NCBI GenBank assembly: GCA_015486775.1
Contig: WFRA01000401.1
Span: forward strand, 1-6,260
Reading direction: 5' to 3'
DNA from: Kiritimatiellales bacterium
GTDB lineage: Bacteria; Verrucomicrobiota; Kiritimatiellia; Kiritimatiellales; Pontiellaceae
Length of the DNA: 6,260 bases
Shown here: positions 4,406 through 6,260 of the stretch, piece by piece
Numbering within the stretch: the stretch's first letter is position 1
Layout of the letters: each line of letters opens with the position of its first letter
Notes under the pieces: generated by a model
Databases searched by the model: none
Told to the model about the DNA's origin: nothing
What the model saw: the letters and a program-made list of their open reading frames with translations, nothing else
Translations under genes and position numbers: made by a program

Positions 4406-6260
4406 CTACAGCCCGCTGGAGAGCCGGGCTTCGGGGTAGGCGGAGAGGCCGATGGAAAACATGACGCGCTGCTCGCCGTCGTCGTAGACGTGGTAGCCGA
4501 GGCCGTAGCGCATGCAGCAAAAGTTCCGGTAGCCGATCACAGCAATTTCCTGGAGGTCGTTGCTGTTGTCGTCGTAGCGCGCGTAGGCTTCGAACGAGGT
4601 GTTGGCTGTGGGGAAAAGCTCAGCACGCGGGGTCCAGAGCGAACGGCGACCCCGCTCGTAGAAATGTTCGAGCGAGAGGATGTAGTCGTCGTTGTCGAAC
4701 GAGTAGCGGGTGTAGAAGAAGGGGATCTTTCCAGCATACCAGTCGTAGGCACCTTCCATATCGACCATGGTGCGCTTGGTGAGCGGCATGCGGGCGTCGG
4801 CGTAGAGATAGTCGAAGTTGTCCTGCGCGCCATTTTTTTCCACGAGATAGTAGGTGTAGAGATCCAGGTCGATGAAGCGGGCCAGGCGTCCGTCGCGCCG
4901 GGTTTGCAGCACGTTGCGCAGTCCGATCTGCAGCTTGTTTTCGTCGCCGAGCTTGTCCACATCGTCGAACTGGAGCAGCCGGTTGGTGGAGGTGGAGGAG
5001 TTTTCATAGATATAGTCGGCGTAGGGTTCGATCTTGTGGCGCAGGCCCTTACCGTACCAGTGTTCGCGCTCGGAAAGGATCTTGGTGGCCTGAAAGGAGG
5101 CCTCCATTCCAGCGCCTGGAATCTGGCGCAGCTCGTCGCCCCCGCCAAAGGCGGCATCGGTTTTGGAATAGTAGGTGGCGCGGTAGCCGACGCGCGGAAC
5201 AAGGTTCAGGAAGCCGTAGCGCTGCGGCAGGTAGAGGGTGTTGGCGGAATCGATGCGCGCAGAATCGTATGGAACGCGCAGCGGCGCCCCGTTGGTTTCG
5301 GAATAGACCCGTTCGAGGTGGGCGATGGCGTTCTCGCTCTGAAGATAGAAGGGAGAGTTGCCGATCCGGGTGCGGTAGAGGTCGGCGGAATATTCGGCGC
5401 GGTCGACGTTGTCGTAAAATTTGTTCAGCCGCTTGGAGGCAAACGCTTCCGAACTCAGGAAGTGGTTGCCATAGACCCAGGAGAGATAGTTTTCCGGCTG
5501 GGCGTTGTTGCGGTATTCCTTCTTGAAGAACTCCTCGACCACCGCCGGGTCGCCGAGATAGTTCCACTTGGTGTTCAGATAGTGGGTGTCGGAAAAGTGC
5601 TGGATGTGCTCCAGCTTGAGGCGGTAGCGGTCGGTGTCGATCTCCGGCGAATCGAAGCGGTTATCGGGCTCCTCGTCCCTCAGATAGAAGGCATTGAACT
5701 CGCCAACCGCATTGGGAAAGTTCCAAGCCGCCCCCTGCCCGATGCCCACGCCCCGCTTGCTGTAGAAGTTGAGGTCGGTGATATAGTCAATGTTTTCCGT
5801 GACGGGCAGCGTGGTCTTGGTCAGGGCGTAGCCCCCCCACTCGCTCCCAAAACCCAGCTGGAAGGTAAAGACGCTCTTGCTCAGCCGGTGATTCCAGTAG
5901 GGGACATAGAACACCGGCACCTTCCCGACATAAAAGGTGACGCCCTTGGCCTTGATGTATTTTTCATCCACCAGCCGCGCTTCCTTCGCCCACACATGGA
6001 TATGCGGCGAATCCTTCGGGCAGGTGGTGAAGGTGGCTCCGCGCAGCATGTACTCGTTGGTCGAGACCCGTTCGACGTGGTCGACGCTCAGGTATGCCGG
6101 GTCGAAATAGAGCGACGAGGGGCCAAACAGCCCCGCCTGCGTCAGATAGTTGTAGTCCAGCTCGCTGCCCTGCCAGAGCACGTTCCCACGCTCAAAATGA
6201 ATATTTCCCTCGGCATGCAGGTCGCCGGTGTCGGGATTGCCGCTCACCTTGTCTGCATAG
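4406..6260 (-). CDS. lptD: LPS-assembly outer membrane protein LptD, C-terminal 617 codons (5' end outside window)
   Basis: LptD is the outer membrane beta-barrel that, with lipoprotein LptE, inserts lipopolysaccharide into the outer leaflet. The frame is open at the right edge: codons for YADK precede the GTG at 6247-6245, so that GTG is internal. Numbering from it, seen features are: part of the periplasmic OstA/LptA-like domain (1-60, NPDTGDLHAEGNIHFERGNV); FTTCPKDSPHIHVWAKEARL (73-92), equivalent to the E. coli TSCLP segment with Cys173; PVFYVPYW (111-118); then a barrel region full of alternating aromatic strands such as FYTRYSFD and YEN/YRT patterns; and adjacent Cys577-Cys578 (NFCCMRYGLGYH), matching E. 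coli Cys724-Cys725. The last strand is near QRVMFSIGLSAYP (593-605). The signal peptide and the first conserved Cys should lie outside the window. The gene is convergent with hemN. The family call is firm; the exact gene length cannot be stated. Confidence 0.93.
   Translation of the reverse strand, partial: YADKVSGNPDTGDLHAEGNIHFERGNVLWQGSELDYNYLTQAGLFGPSSLYFDPAYLSVDHVERVSTNEYMLRGATFTTCPKDSPHIHVWAKEARLVDEKYIKAKGVTFYVGKVPVFYVPYWNHRLSKSVFTFQLGFGSEWGGYALTKTTLPVTENIDYITDLNFYSKRGVGIGQGAAWNFPNAVGEFNAFYLRDEEPDNRFDSPEIDTDRYRLKLEHIQHFSDTHYLNTKWNYLGDPAVVEEFFKKEYRNNAQPENYLSWVYGNHFLSSEAFASKRLNKFYDNVDRAEYSADLYRTRIGNSPFYLQSENAIAHLERVYSETNGAPLRVPYDSARIDSANTLYLPQRYGFLNLVPRVGYRATYYSKTDAAFGGGDELRQIPGAGMEASFQATKILSEREHWYGKGLRHKIEPYADYIYENSSTSTNRLLQFDDVDKLGDENKLQIGLRNVLQTRRDGRLARFIDLDLYTYYLVEKNGAQDNFDYLYADARMPLTKRTMVDMEGAYDWYAGKIPFFYTRYSFDNDDYILSLEHFYERGRRSLWTPRAELFPTANTSFEAYARYDDNSNDLQEIAVIGYRNFCCMRYGLGYHVYDDGEQRVMFSIGLSAYPEARLSSGL

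Noticed and set aside
4410..4430. AGCCCG/CGGGCT inverted repeat at the end of lptD as a terminator
   Set aside because: It lies in the last codons of lptD, partly at the stop, and no T-run follows on either strand; coding G+C bias explains it.
6245..6247. GTG as the start of LptD
   Set aside because: The frame continues to the window edge with YADK, which fits the OstA/LptA-like repeat, and an N-terminal signal peptide and first domain are missing; the gene is simply cut by the window.
1..6260. CRISPR arrays, tRNA or rRNA genes, insertion sequences, phage or defence genes
   Set aside because: I looked for direct repeats, transposase-like proteins and RNA gene signatures on both strands and saw none.

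Overview
The window comes from a Gram-negative bacterium with fairly G+C-rich coding DNA. The evidence for Gram-negative is an LPS transport porin gene (lptD) at the right edge. Heme synthesis here uses the oxygen-independent, radical-SAM coproporphyrinogen oxidase (HemN), and a 2-keto-3-deoxygluconate (KDG) kinase sits next to a KDPG aldolase. Together these suggest an anaerobic or facultative polysaccharide or uronate user. A member of the PVC group (Verrucomicrobiota/Kiritimatiellota-like) would fit, but that is a guess from the general look of the proteins and cannot be proved from this window.

Layout. Positions 1-1508 hold a leftward cluster. In transcription order it is a small two-helix membrane protein (1508-1257), a PfkB-family KDG kinase (1241-141) and the first 35 codons of KDPG aldolase (106 to the window edge). 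The kinase makes KDPG and the aldolase splits it into pyruvate and glyceraldehyde-3-phosphate. A relatively A+T-rich divergent intergenic region (1509-1592) separates this cluster from a rightward block. That block begins with an unrecognised, strongly basic 86-residue protein (1593-1853), followed by hemE (1955-2992) and hemN (2989-4341). hemE and hemN overlap by four bases (ATGA) and carry out consecutive heme steps: uroporphyrinogen III to coproporphyrinogen III, then to protoporphyrinogen IX. hemN converges on lptD (6260-4406, leftward), which is open at the right edge. The 64-base gap between hemN and lptD holds two small inverted repeats.

The most unusual feature is a 32-base, almost perfect palindrome (3087-3118) inside the hemN coding sequence, in frame. 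Because it is a palindrome it reads nearly the same ten-residue peptide on both strands. It occupies the variable link just before the radical-SAM core, where E. coli HemN has a longer and unrelated stretch. It looks like a small palindromic element that has entered a protein gene without breaking it. Secondary points are a Tyr-to-Phe change at a conserved active-site position of HemE, a hemE start with no Shine-Dalgarno sequence that may be leaderless, and two small orphan genes on either side of the divergent intergenic region.
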